Shown here: one piece after another, positions 27,258 through 38,000 of the stretch
How positions within the stretch are numbered: position 1 is the stretch's first letter
Layout: each line of letters begins with the position of its first letter
NCBI GenBank assembly: GCA_041940305.1
Contig: JBGTSJ010000009.1
Span: 62,001-126,000 of the forward strand
From: JBGTSJ01 sp041940305
GTDB lineage: Bacteria; Planctomycetota; Planctomycetia; Planctomycetales; Planctomycetaceae
DNA: 64,000 nt
Direction of reading: 5' to 3'
Notes under the pieces: generated by a model
The model's database searches: none
The model's input: only the letters and a program-made list of their open reading frames with translations
What the model was told of the DNA's origin: nothing
Made by a program: the position numbers and the translations under genes

Positions 27258-29762
27258 ATGTTCCCGTTCGCATCGATCCTGAACCTCCTGACGCTTGCTC
27301 AATCGGCGGCGAGCGAATCGACCTCGACGACGCTCGAGTTCGACTGGCCGGAGAGTGCGCGCGACTGGGTGCTGTTTGTGGGGTTCGGACTGGCGATCGT
27401 GTACGTCGTCTGGATGTACATTCGCGACACGCGGACGATGTCCTGGGGCTGGACGATCTGGTTGACGGCGTTGCGAGTAGGAATGATCGCCGGCCTGATT
27501 GTCATCGCGCTCAACCCGCAGCAGCGCACTCAGAAGGATGCGTTTCGCCCGTCCCAGGTGGCGCTGCTGGTCGATACGTCGACCTCCATGCAGCAGCCGG
27601 CGACCGATCCGCATTCCAGCGGTGCGGAGGAACTCGCAACCCGGGCGGCCGCCGTCCGAAAGTTGCTGGCGGATTCACCGCTGATCCGCGAACTGCAGTC
27701 GCTGCATCATGTGGACCTGTACACGTTCGACGGCGATCTGAGCGAAAGTCTGCACCGATTTGAGACAACATATGATCCCCGCCGTAACGACGAGGAGGCG
27801 ACCGGCGGATCAACGTCGGACACGCCTGCGGCCGAAATGGCCGCGGGGCCGGACTGGGAGGAACTCCTGCAACCTCGCGGCAACTCGACCCGGCTGGGGG
27901 ATGCCGTGGACAAGCTGCTGGCGGAACTCAAGGGGAAGACGCTCTCCGGCATCGTGGTCATCAGCGACGGCGCGTCGAACGTGGGGCGGGACGTGCGGCC
28001 GGCGAACGAGCGGGCGAAGAACTCGGGCGTGCGGCTGGTGACAGTCGGCGTCGGCGGGACGGAGCCGCCGCTCAACGTGCAGATCGCGCGGGTGATCGCT
28101 CCCACGGACGTGCAGCTGCCGCAGGCGGCCGACGCAGCCGACGGGCAGGATACGTTTGAGCTGACGGCCTTTCTGCAGTCGCAGGGGCTGGGGGGCCGCA
28201 CGGTGCAGGTGGAGCTGCTGAGGAAATTCGATGGAGATGAGGATGCCGTCGTGATCGGGACGCAGGAGGTGACGCTCCCCGAAGGGGCCGATCCCGCGAG
28301 CGTGACGTTCACCCAGACGGCGGAGCGGAAGGGGCCGGTGGAATACACGCTGCGGGTCGTCTCGCCGTCGGGAGTGCGCGAGAGCCGTGACGACGACAAC
28401 GAGCAGACGCGGACGGTCAACGTGTTTGACGAGCCGCTCAAGGTTCTGCTCGTCGCCGGCGGGCCGATGAAGGACTATGTCTTCACCAAGAACGCGCTGC
28501 ACCGGCACAAGTCGATGAAGGTGGACGTCTGGCTGCAGACGGGCCGGCCGGGCATCAGCCAGGATGCCAACGAGGTGCTCTTCGAGTTCCCGTCCAGCCG
28601 GGAGGACCTGTTCCAGTACGACGTGATCGTGGCGTTCGATCCGGACTGGCAGCAGATTCCTGAAGCCAGCCAGGAGATGCTGGAGGATTGGGTCTCGACG
28701 GAAGGGGGCGGGCTGATCTTCGTCGCGGGGGATGTCTACACCCCGCAGCTCGCGGCTGCGCTGTTGGACACCAGCGATGCAGAGGCGATGGAGCACATCG
28801 CGGCCTTGTATCCGGTCCTGCTGGAGGAAGTGCGATACGGCATCGGCGCGACTGACCGTGCGGACGAGTCTTTTCCGATCGGTCTGACGCAGGAGGGGGA
28901 AGCGGCCGGTTTTCTCAAGCTCGAAGACCAGCCGACGGCCGAAGACGTCTGGGAGCAGTTCCGCATCTTCCGCTGTTATCCAACGCGCGGCCGCAAGGGA
29001 GGCACGACGGTCTACGCGGAGTTCACCGATCCGCTGGCGCGCGGCCAGGACGGCCAGCCGGTGCTGCTGGCGGGGCAGCGCTACAGCCAGGGGCATACGT
29101 TCTACCTGGGGAGCCCCGAGATCTGGCGGCTGCGGTCGCTGGATGAAGAGTACTACGACCGGTTCTGGATCAAGCTGGTCCGCAAGGCGGGCGAAGGGCG
29201 CACGCGTCGCGGCGTGCAGGGGAACATGCTGATCCTCGAAGGGCGGGACTATGACGTGGGGCAGACGGTGCCGGTGCGGGCCAGAGTGCTCAATTCGCAG
29301 TTCGAGCCGCTCGATCAGGATCGAGTGAGCATCGAGGTCTACGACCCGACCGGCAAGCCGCTGGTCCCGCCGCTGGTGCTGACCCGGGATCGCAACCGGC
29401 CGGCTGAATACACGGGGGACTTTCTGGCCGCGCTGCCGGGCCGTTACAAGCTGGAACTCCCCGTGCCGGACTCTCGCGACGTGGTGACGGCCGACGTGAG
29501 CGTGACGCTGCCCGCCCTGGAGATGGCCGAGCTGCGGCAGAACGTCGTCGCACTGACAAGGCTGACGGAGGGGACCGGCGGCAGTTATGTGTCGATCGAC
29601 GATGCCCTGGCGCGCGTGCCGGAGCTGCTTCCCAACATGGGCCAGCAGATCATCATCGACCAGCAACTGCGCGAGCTGTGGGACCGGCAGTGGGTGCTGT
29701 TCCTGCTCGTCGGACTGCTCGCAGCCGAATGGCTGACCCGCAAGCTGCTCAAGCTGGCCTGA
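27258..29762 (+). CDS. large membrane protein with vWA domain (Bat-operon type)
   Basis: An 834-residue protein. Two N-terminal helices (about 38-54 and 66-86) precede a vWA domain with MIDAS DTSTS (106-110) and VVISDGASNVG. A beta-rich region and a GATase-like segment follow (LKVLLVAGGPMKDYVFTKNA, then GGGLIFVAGDVY), then another Ig-like domain (VPVRARVLNSQFEPL) and a final membrane helix before LTRKLLKLA. It is a second large vWA partner for the MoxR/DUF58 set and starts 36 nt after the BatA-like gene. mutM follows 16 nt downstream. Confidence 0.87.
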   Translation: MFPFASILNLLTLAQSAASESTSTTLEFDWPESARDWVLFVGFGLAIVYVVWMYIRDTRTMSWGWTIWLTALRVGMIAGLIVIALNPQQRTQKDAFRPSQVALLVDTSTSMQQPATDPHSSGAEELATRAAAVRKLLADSPLIRELQSLHHVDLYTFDGDLSESLHRFETTYDPRRNDEEATGGSTSDTPAAEMAAGPDWEELLQPRGNSTRLGDAVDKLLAELKGKTLSGIVVISDGASNVGRDVRPANERAKNSGVRLVTVGVGGTEPPLNVQIARVIAPTDVQLPQAADAADGQDTFELTAFLQSQGLGGRTVQVELLRKFDGDEDAVVIGTQEVTLPEGADPASVTFTQTAERKGPVEYTLRVVSPSGVRESRDDDNEQTRTVNVFDEPLKVLLVAGGPMKDYVFTKNALHRHKSMKVDVWLQTGRPGISQDANEVLFEFPSSREDLFQYDVIVAFDPDWQQIPEASQEMLEDWVSTEGGGLIFVAGDVYTPQLAAALLDTSDAEAMEHIAALYPVLLEEVRYGIGATDRADESFPIGLTQEGEAAGFLKLEDQPTAEDVWEQFRIFRCYPTRGRKGGTTVYAEFTDPLARGQDGQPVLLAGQRYSQGHTFYLGSPEIWRLRSLDEEYYDRFWIKLVRKAGEGRTRRGVQGNMLILEGRDYDVGQTVPVRARVLNSQFEPLDQDRVSIEVYDPTGKPLVPPLVLTRDRNRPAEYTGDFLAALPGRYKLELPVPDSRDVVTADVSVTLPALEMAELRQNVVALTRLTEGTGGSYVSIDDALARVPELLPNMGQQIIIDQQLRELWDRQWVLFLLVGLLAAEWLTRKLLKLA

Positions 29763-29778
29763 CGGACGGCAGCGAGCG

Positions 29779-30618
29779 ATGCCCGAACTGCCCGAAGTCG
29801 AAACGATGGTCCGCGGGATCCGCCCGCATGTGGCCGGACGGCGGATTGAAGACGTGCGCCGCCCGAGGTGCACCTGCCGGCCGATCGCGATGCGGCCTGA
29901 GATCCGCACGCTGAGGGCCCGCTGCCGCGGACGGACGATCGAGGCTGTCGAGCGGCTGGCGAAGCGGGTTCTCCTGCGGCTGGACAGCGGGGACGTGCTC
30001 GCGATCGAGCCGCGGATGACGGGGCTGATGCTGCTTTCCGATCCGCCCGACCGGGGACATCTGCGGCTGGAGTGGCGGCTCAACGGCGACGGCGAGCACC
30101 GATCGCTCTGGTTCTGGGACCGCCGCGGCCTGGGGACGGTGACGCTCTACACGGCTGACGAATTCCGCGAGCGTCTGGAGTCCGGCCGCATCGGCCCGGA
30201 CGCGCTCGGTCTTTCCGATCAGCAGTGGCGCCTGGCACTGACGCGCACGTCGCGCCCCATCAAGGTCGCCCTGCTCGACCAGAAGCTGGTGGCGGGCATC
30301 GGCAACCTCTACGCAAGCGAGATCCTGCACGAGGCCCGCATTCATCCCGCGCGGCCGGCCGATTCTCTGAGCCGTGGAGAGATCGTCCGCGTGCGCGCGG
30401 CGACACAGCGGATTCTGGCGGAAGCCATCCAGTACGAAGGCTCCACGCTGGGAGACGGCACGTATCGCAACGCGCTCAACCAGAGCGGCGGATATCAGAA
30501 CGCGCATCGCGTGTACGCCAAGGCCGGGGAGCGGTGTCCGCGTTGCCGTCGCGGAGTGATCGAGCGAATCGTCCAGGCTCAGCGCTCGACGTTCTATTGC
30601 GAGCGATGCCAGAGCTGA
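29779..30618 (+). CDS. mutM: formamidopyrimidine-DNA glycosylase
   Basis: A base-excision repair enzyme removing 8-oxoguanine and formamidopyrimidines with beta/delta lyase activity. P2 and E3 (MPELPEVETMV) are the catalytic N terminus, K62 in RLAKRVLLRL corresponds to the conserved Lys of the family, LLDQKLVAGIGNLYASEILH is the helix-two-turn-helix, and the C-terminal zinc finger is CPRC, 18 residues, CERC. The length of 279 is usual. A Cys pair CTC at 31-33 lies in the variable first domain. It is only 16 nt from the vWA gene and may be the last gene of that transcript. Confidence 0.95.
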   Translation: MPELPEVETMVRGIRPHVAGRRIEDVRRPRCTCRPIAMRPEIRTLRARCRGRTIEAVERLAKRVLLRLDSGDVLAIEPRMTGLMLLSDPPDRGHLRLEWRLNGDGEHRSLWFWDRRGLGTVTLYTADEFRERLESGRIGPDALGLSDQQWRLALTRTSRPIKVALLDQKLVAGIGNLYASEILHEARIHPARPADSLSRGEIVRVRAATQRILAEAIQYEGSTLGDGTYRNALNQSGGYQNAHRVYAKAGERCPRCRRGVIERIVQAQRSTFYCERCQS

Positions 30619-30668
30619 GAGTGGCTTGCATACCGGGCCTCGCGTGCGTCGACCGGCGGAGCATCTGC

Positions 30669-30697
30669 TTGGATGCGTCCGCGGGATCGGGCATAAT
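30669..30697 (+). promoter_or_regulatory. promoter candidate for the PQQ/heme protein gene
   Basis: TTGGAT (30669-30674), a 17-nt spacer and CATAAT (30692-30697) lie 38 nt before the ATG at 30736. Confidence 0.6.
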
Positions 30698-30735
30698 CGC
30701 GGCCTCCTCTGCACCCGCTCTCGAAAGGGGACGTC

Positions 30736-33732
30736 ATGATTCGGACGGTTGTGCTCGCACTGTTCGCGGTCGTCGGGCTGTGCTCGGGACTCTGGCTGAG
30801 AGCGGACGACCGTGAAACCAGAGCGGCGACGGAATTGCCGCCGCGCGTCCTGTGGACGACGTCCAACATTCGCGGGACGCCAGAGCCTCCACCGCCGTAT
30901 CGCGTCGAGCCGGCGTTCGCGAACCTGAAATTTGAAGAGCCGCTCGACATGAGCGCAGCGCCCGGGACCGGGCGGTTGTTCGTGGCCGAGCGCTTCGGGC
31001 GCATTCTGTCATTCCGCAACGAACAGGACGTTCCGCAGGCGGACCTGTTCCTTGAACTGGGCAAGACCATCTATGGGTTCACGTTCCATCCCCGGTACCA
31101 GGAGAACGGATTCGTCTTCGTGACGTACGTCCTCGATCCGGCCCAGGAGGAGCCGCTGGGGACTCGCGTCGCACGTTTCAAGGTTGCGGACCCCGCTGCG
31201 GAACCGCCCCGTTGCGATGCGGCGACGGAGCAGGTCATCCTCGAGTGGCCGTCCGGCGGACATAACGGGGGGTGCCTCAAGTTCGGTCCGGACGGGATGC
31301 TGTACATCGCGACGGGCGATTCGAGCGGCATCGCCGACGAGCTCCTGACCGGACAGGATTTGAGCGACCTGTCGGGGGCGATCCTGAGAATCGACGTCGA
31401 TCACGCGGACGGGGAGCGGCCGTACTCCATTCCGGACGACAATCCGTTCGTGGGAGTGGAAGGTGCGCGGGCGGAGAACTGGGCGTACGGGCTCCGGCAA
31501 CCGTGGAAGATGCACTTTGACCGCGCGACCGGCGATCTGTGGACGGGCAACGTCGGCCAGGACCTGTGGGAGCAGGTTTTTCTGATCGAGAAGGGGGGCA
31601 ATTACGGCTGGAGCGTGATGGAGGGCGGGCACCCGTTTCGTCCGGAACGGCCGCGGGGACCTTCGCCGTTTATTCCTCCGATTGCGGAGCATGACCACGC
31701 CGACTTCCGCTCGGTCACGGGGGGCGGCGTGTATCACGGCGACCGGCTGCCCGAACTGCGCGGGGCGTACATCTACGGCGACTATGACACCGGCAAGATC
31801 TGGATGCTGCGCTATGATCGCGAGCGCAAGGTCGTCACCGAGCAGCGCGAACTGGTGGACTCCAGTCTTCGACTCGTGGGATTCGCCGAGGACTCGGCGG
31901 GAGAGTTCTATCTCGTCGACCACATGGGGGGCGGAATTCACCGGCTCTCACCCAACACGGCGCCGGACCGGTCCGCCGAGTTTCCCCGGCTGCTGAGCGA
32001 GACCGGGCTGTTGGCCGACACACCGAATCACGAACTGGCGTCCGGACTGATTCCCTACTCGGTCATCGCCCCGCAGTGGTGCGACGGCGCCAGCAAGGTC
32101 CGGTTTTTCGGGCTTTCGGGCGATTCCCGGATCGAGTTCGATACGGTGACGTACCCGCAGCCGGCCCCGGGCGCGCCGCCGGGGTGGCGCTTTCCGGACG
32201 GAGCCGTGCTCGCGGAGACGATTCTGATGGAGATGGAGGCGGGTCAGCCGGAGAGCGCGAGGCGGCTCGAAACACGCATTCTGCATTATGAGCAGCTGAC
32301 CGGCAGTGAAGCGGTCGGCGACCAGTTCTGGCGCGGATACACGTACGCCTGGAACGAAGAGCAGACCGATGCCGTCCTCGTCGATGCGGGCGGCGAGAAC
32401 CGGCCGCTGACAATTGCCGACCCGCATGCACCGGGCGGCATGCGCACGCAGACGTGGCGATTTCCCAGCCGGGCGGAGTGCACGGTCTGCCACAACATGG
32501 CGGCCAAATACGTTCTGGGGCTGACGACCATCCAGTCGAACTGCGATTTCGACTACGGCGGCGTGACGGTGAATCAATTGCGGGCGTTCGACCGGTGGGG
32601 ATTGTTCTCGTCGCCGATTGACGCGGACCCTGCGGATTTGCCGCGGCTGACCGACTACAGGGATGCATCACAGCCGCTCGGCGACCGCGCCCGCTCGTAT
32701 CTGCATGCCAACTGCTCCCACTGCCATCGCAAGTGGGGAGGCGGAAACACGGAGTTCCAGCTGTTGGCAACTCTCGGACTCGATGAGCTGGGAGTTGCGG
32801 GAGTGCGTCCCGCACACGGGGGATTCTTTCTACCGGAGGCGGAAGTGCTCTCGCCGGGGGACCCGCTGCGGTCGGTGATGTTTTACCGCATGGCGAAGCT
32901 CGGGCCCGGCCGCATGCCGCGGCTTGGGTCCGACGTGGTTGACCAGCAGGGAATGCAGCTGATGCACGACTGGATCGCGAGCCTGCAGGGGGAGAATCAC
33001 GAGCTGCCGTTCCTGAGACGGCAGGATGCGGACGTCGCCTGGCTGCTGACGGAGCTGGATTCGACGAACGATGCGACGTCGCGAAGTGCGACCATCGAGA
33101 GTCTCCTCGCGGAGACGCGTTCGGCCCTGCGGCTAATGCTGGCGATCGAGGGCGGCGAGCTAGGTGCGGAGACGCGCGCGGCCGTCATTGCAGCGGCGAA
33201 CGCATCCGACCGCGCGCACGTGCGGGAGCTGTTTGAGCAGTACGTGCCGGAAGCGGAGCGTCCACAGCGGCTGGGGAGCAACATCGACGCGGAGGCACTG
33301 CTGGCGCTGCCGGGCGATGTCGAAAGGGGACGCCGGCTGTTCTTCGAAACCGAAGGCATCCAGTGCAAGAGCTGTCACCGGATCAACGACACCGGAGCCG
33401 AAATCGGTCCCGATCTGAGCAAGATCGGCGGCAAGTACGACCGGACCCGCATCCTGGACAACGTCCTCAATCCATCGCGCGAGATCGATCCCAAGTACGC
33501 CGTGCATCTGGCCCTGATGGCGGACGGGCGGGTTCAGACCGGTCTGCTGGTCGAACAGTCGGACGAACTGGTCGTGCTGAAGGACAACAAAGGAGAGCTG
33601 CACCGGCTGCCGGCGGACGAGATCGAAGCGCTGACACGGCAACAGCAGTCGATGATGCCCGATCTGCTCCTGCGGGACATGACGGCCGAACAGGTGGCCG
33701 ATCTGCTGGCGTATCTATCCGGTCTCAAGTAG
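30736..33732 (+). CDS. exported PQQ-dehydrogenase-like beta-propeller fused to c-type heme domains
   Basis: A 998-residue protein with signal MIRTVVLALFAVVGLCSGLW. Residues about 55-400 form a sugar/sorbosone dehydrogenase-like propeller (SGGHNGGCLKFGPDGMLYIA, YGLRQPWKMHFD, GKIWMLRYD). The middle region contains two heme c motifs, CTVCHN (C582) and CSHCHR (C660), in a domain seen in SO2930-type diheme proteins. The C-terminal 140 residues contain a third, CKSCH (C877), with IGPDLSKIGGKYDRTRILDN and PSREIDPKYAVHLALMADGR, which fit the planctomycete heme-binding domain. It probably oxidises a sugar or alcohol in the periplasm and passes electrons along its own hemes. Cofactor and substrate are inferred from the fold. 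Confidence 0.85.
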   Translation: MIRTVVLALFAVVGLCSGLWLRADDRETRAATELPPRVLWTTSNIRGTPEPPPPYRVEPAFANLKFEEPLDMSAAPGTGRLFVAERFGRILSFRNEQDVPQADLFLELGKTIYGFTFHPRYQENGFVFVTYVLDPAQEEPLGTRVARFKVADPAAEPPRCDAATEQVILEWPSGGHNGGCLKFGPDGMLYIATGDSSGIADELLTGQDLSDLSGAILRIDVDHADGERPYSIPDDNPFVGVEGARAENWAYGLRQPWKMHFDRATGDLWTGNVGQDLWEQVFLIEKGGNYGWSVMEGGHPFRPERPRGPSPFIPPIAEHDHADFRSVTGGGVYHGDRLPELRGAYIYGDYDTGKIWMLRYDRERKVVTEQRELVDSSLRLVGFAEDSAGEFYLVDHMGGGIHRLSPNTAPDRSAEFPRLLSETGLLADTPNHELASGLIPYSVIAPQWCDGASKVRFFGLSGDSRIEFDTVTYPQPAPGAPPGWRFPDGAVLAETILMEMEAGQPESARRLETRILHYEQLTGSEAVGDQFWRGYTYAWNEEQTDAVLVDAGGENRPLTIADPHAPGGMRTQTWRFPSRAECTVCHNMAAKYVLGLTTIQSNCDFDYGGVTVNQLRAFDRWGLFSSPIDADPADLPRLTDYRDASQPLGDRARSYLHANCSHCHRKWGGGNTEFQLLATLGLDELGVAGVRPAHGGFFLPEAEVLSPGDPLRSVMFYRMAKLGPGRMPRLGSDVVDQQGMQLMHDWIASLQGENHELPFLRRQDADVAWLLTELDSTNDATSRSATIESLLAETRSALRLMLAIEGGELGAETRAAVIAAANASDRAHVRELFEQYVPEAERPQRLGSNIDAEALLALPGDVERGRRLFFETEGIQCKSCHRINDTGAEIGPDLSKIGGKYDRTRILDNVLNPSREIDPKYAVHLALMADGRVQTGLLVEQSDELVVLKDNKGELHRLPADEIEALTRQQQSMMPDLLLRDMTAEQVADLLAYLSGLK

Positions 33733-33754
33733 TGCCGCTCGTTCGCATCCGGAA

Positions 33755-34684
<930 letters not shown>

Positions 34685-35037
34685 GCAGAAGTCTCAGGTC
34701 TGGAGAGATGAGCGGAATGGAATTGGGTCCAGCGCGCGGCCCAGCCGCGCAACATCATGGCGCCAGCGTGCAGTAGCGAGGGAATCGGGCCAACGCGCGT
34801 CGGGGGGATGCAGCGACGCGTCAGCCGGAACGACAGCGCGCATGGAGCGGAACCATGCGAGTGCAGCCAGTTTAGGGGATGTGATGTCGGCGTCAACGTT
34901 GTGGCCGCGTGCGTAATTGGCCTGCGATTGGCGGTCGGGTTAGACTGTTCGGAGTGCGTCAGCCGGAGGCTGCTGCGGGACGAACGCTCGACATCCTGTC
35001 CGCGGCGGCTGACGGTGAAATCGGAGGGTCGCGGGGT
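34685..35037. other. divergent spacer with no recognised gene
   Basis: It separates the diadenylate cyclase gene from the giant kinase gene. It is GC-rich with several short palindromes such as GCGCGCGGCC near 34730. No ORF with genomic codon use is visible. The in-frame GTG at 34909 was not taken as the kinase start because the best promoter candidate lies downstream of it. Confidence 0.5.
34917..34946 (+). promoter_or_regulatory. promoter candidate for the giant kinase gene
   Basis: TTGGCC (34917-34922), an 18-nt spacer and TAGACT (34941-34946) lie 91 nt before the ATG at 35038. The match is moderate. Confidence 0.4.
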
Positions 35038-38000
35038 ATGCCGCAGGATTCGAGGATCGACGAGGGGGCATGGAGGCAGTTTCCATTGCCGCTCGCCCAG
35101 TTGTGCCGGCGAGCGGCGAACGCCAAGACCGACGTGGACGGGCATCTGACGGCGTTCTCGCTGGCGGAGGTCGCCATCAAGCTGATTTCGTCCACGGCGA
35201 TCGTGCACTACGCCGAGCAGCCGGCGCACGACGAGCGGCTGGTGGAAAGCCTGCGGAAGTTGGCGCGGCCCTCGCTCGGGCACTGGTGGGAGTTTGCGCG
35301 GACGCTCACGCCGGTGCTGGCGGAGCGGATGCCGGCGTACGAACGGCTGCGGGAGGTGCTGTTCGAGAAGGTGCATGACGATTGTCCACGGGCCGCGGGA
35401 CTGAACGCGGCGCTGCTGCAGGCACTGGGACGTTCGAAGTCGCCCGGATTGTCCGTACGGTTTCGGGACCTGTTCGACCACGTCATCGAGTACCGGAACA
35501 AGGTGCTGTTCCATGCGGCTCCGGGACAGCTTCCCCCGGACCTGCACCGGCAGATGTCGGGGGCATTCCTGCTCGGAATGAACGAAGTGCTGGCGAAGGT
35601 GGACGTGCTGGCCGGCAGTCAATTGACCTATGTGAGCGAGGTCAAGCAGTCGCAGGGGAAGTGGCAGGTCACGCGATTCGAACTGACGGGAGAAAACCCG
35701 CGGCGCCAGCCGGCGTGGGAATTACCTCGCGAAGCCGTGGACCGTCTGCCGGACGCGGAGCGCGTGTACCTGCTGGGGAGCGATCAGCGGTTCCGGTCGT
35801 TGTACCCGCTGGCGCTGTACGATCCCGAGCATGAGGAGTTTCTGCTGCTTAATTCGCGGCGGGGGACGCAGCGGACCGACTATCTCTGCTACACGAGCGG
35901 CCGCACCGAAGAGATGGCCGGACTGTTCACCGAGCAGCGGAAGCTGCTGGCGGACATCCTGCAGATTGAAGTCTCGGACGAGGAGGTGGTGGCGTGGGCG
36001 GCCGCCAGCCGAGCGGAGGAGACGCTGGCCGATCCGGATGACGGGGGAGAGCCGACGCACAAGACGCTGGGGGAGTTTGAGCTGATCAGCGAACTGGGGC
36101 GCGGGGGGATGGGGGTCGTCTATCGCGCGCGGCAGCCGTCGCTGCGGCGCGAAGTGGCGCTCAAGAAACTGCTGCGAACCGGAGGCGGCTCGGAACAGCG
36201 GTTCCTGCGGGAGATCCGGGCGCTGGGGCGCGTGGAGCATCCGCACCTGGTGAAGATTCTGACGTCGGGATCAGTCGGGGAGGACTGGTACTACGCGATG
36301 GAGCTGGTGGACGGCGTGCCGATGTCGGCCGTGTGCTCCAAGCTGAAGCAGAGCGGGTCGGTCATTGAAGATCTGGACCTGTCCACGTGGGAACACGCGC
36401 TGACGACGGCCTGCACGGAAGTCCGCAACCGTGAGAAGCCGGTGGGCGACTCGACAGCCAGCGGGACGAAGCGCGTGCGCGCGGCGGCCGCGGCGGAGAT
36501 CCCGCAGCGGTTGAAGGCCGGACGCGGTTATGTCGAGCGCGTGGTGGACCTGATCCGGCAGGCGGCCAGCGCCGTCAATGCCCTGCATGATGAAGGGATC
36601 ACTCACCGGGACGTGAAGCCCGGGAACATCATGGTGACGGCGGATGGTCAGCGGGCGCTGCTGATGGACCTGGGACTGGCGCAGCTGGCGGATGAAGAGG
36701 AAGGGCGGCTGACGCGGACGCGGCAGTTCGTGGGCACGCTGCGCTACGCCAGTCCCGAGCAGGTGCTCGCTGCGGAAAAGGTGGATCGCCGCAGCGACAT
36801 CTATGGATTGGGAGCCACGCTGTGGGAGCTGCTCACCTTACGGCCGCTGTTTGACGCCGACGAGCAGGTGCCGGAAGCGGAGGTGATGCGGCGGATCCAG
36901 CTGGACGAGCCGGAGTCGGTGAGGAAGCACAACAACCGGGTCGACAAGGACCTGGACGCGATCATCGGGAAGTGCCTGGAGAAGCGTCCCGACCGGCGGT
37001 ATGCAACGGCGCGGGAGCTGTCGGAAGACCTGCGCCGCTGGCAGCGCCGCGATCCGGTGTTGGCGCGGCGCGTGACGAAGCTGGAGAAGGGAGCGCGGTG
37101 GTTTGCGCGTCGCCCCGCGCTGGCGACGGCGTGCGTGCTGGCGTTCCTGACGATTGTCCTCGGGACCGGCAGCGGGTTGGCGCTGTGGGGTTACTGGAAG
37201 GCTGATGAAGCGCGGGATGAACTGGCAACCGCGAACGTGGCGCTGAAGTCGTCGAACGCCAGCCTGGAGGACGCGCGCCAGGCGTCGGACGAGCAGGCCG
37301 AGAAAGCGCGGGAAGCGGAGCGCAAAGCGCGCGAAGCCGAAACGCAGGCCACGCAGGCGGCCCGGGAGGCGAGCGATGCACGGGACGAACTCGCGGCGTC
37401 GAACTCGCAGCTGATCGAAGCGCAGCGACTGCTGCAGCGCGGCTCATACGCCGACCAGGTATTGTTCGCGCAGAATCTGTGGCAAATGGGCAACCCGCTG
37501 CGCGCGAGGGAACGGCTGGTCGAGTGCCAGCCGGAGTTGCGGGGCTGGGAGTGGGATCATCTGCGAACCGCCTTCAGTCAGCACGAACGGGCCGCATCGC
37601 CGCCACAGGGAAAGAACCTGTACGGAGCCATGAGCGGTGATGGACGAACCGTGGCCATGGCGTCCACCGAGGGGGAGATTCTGCTGTGGGACGCCTCGGA
37701 GATCGTGACGGATGCCGATGGCGGCCAGGTGGCGGGAGAATTGCGGTCCCGGCTGGCCGAAGCGGGACGCAAGGTCCGCGGGCTGTTCATCAGTCGTGAC
37801 GGACGACGCGTCGCGGCGGTTGACGAAGGGGCCGGAATCCGCGTCTGGGACGGCGAAAGCGGCAAGCTGCTGGGGGAAGGGACGACCGGCACGACGGCCC
37901 TGATCTCGTTTTGCACGTTCAGTCCCGACGGCAGTTTGCTGGCGGCCGCGTGCGACGACAATCGCGTTCGCACATGGAAAACAGAGAACGGCCTGCAACC

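Noticed and set aside
34909..35037. N-terminal extension of the giant kinase from a GTG
   Set aside because: The only promoter candidate lies within it, the extension has unlike composition, and the ATG at 35038 has GGAGG upstream.
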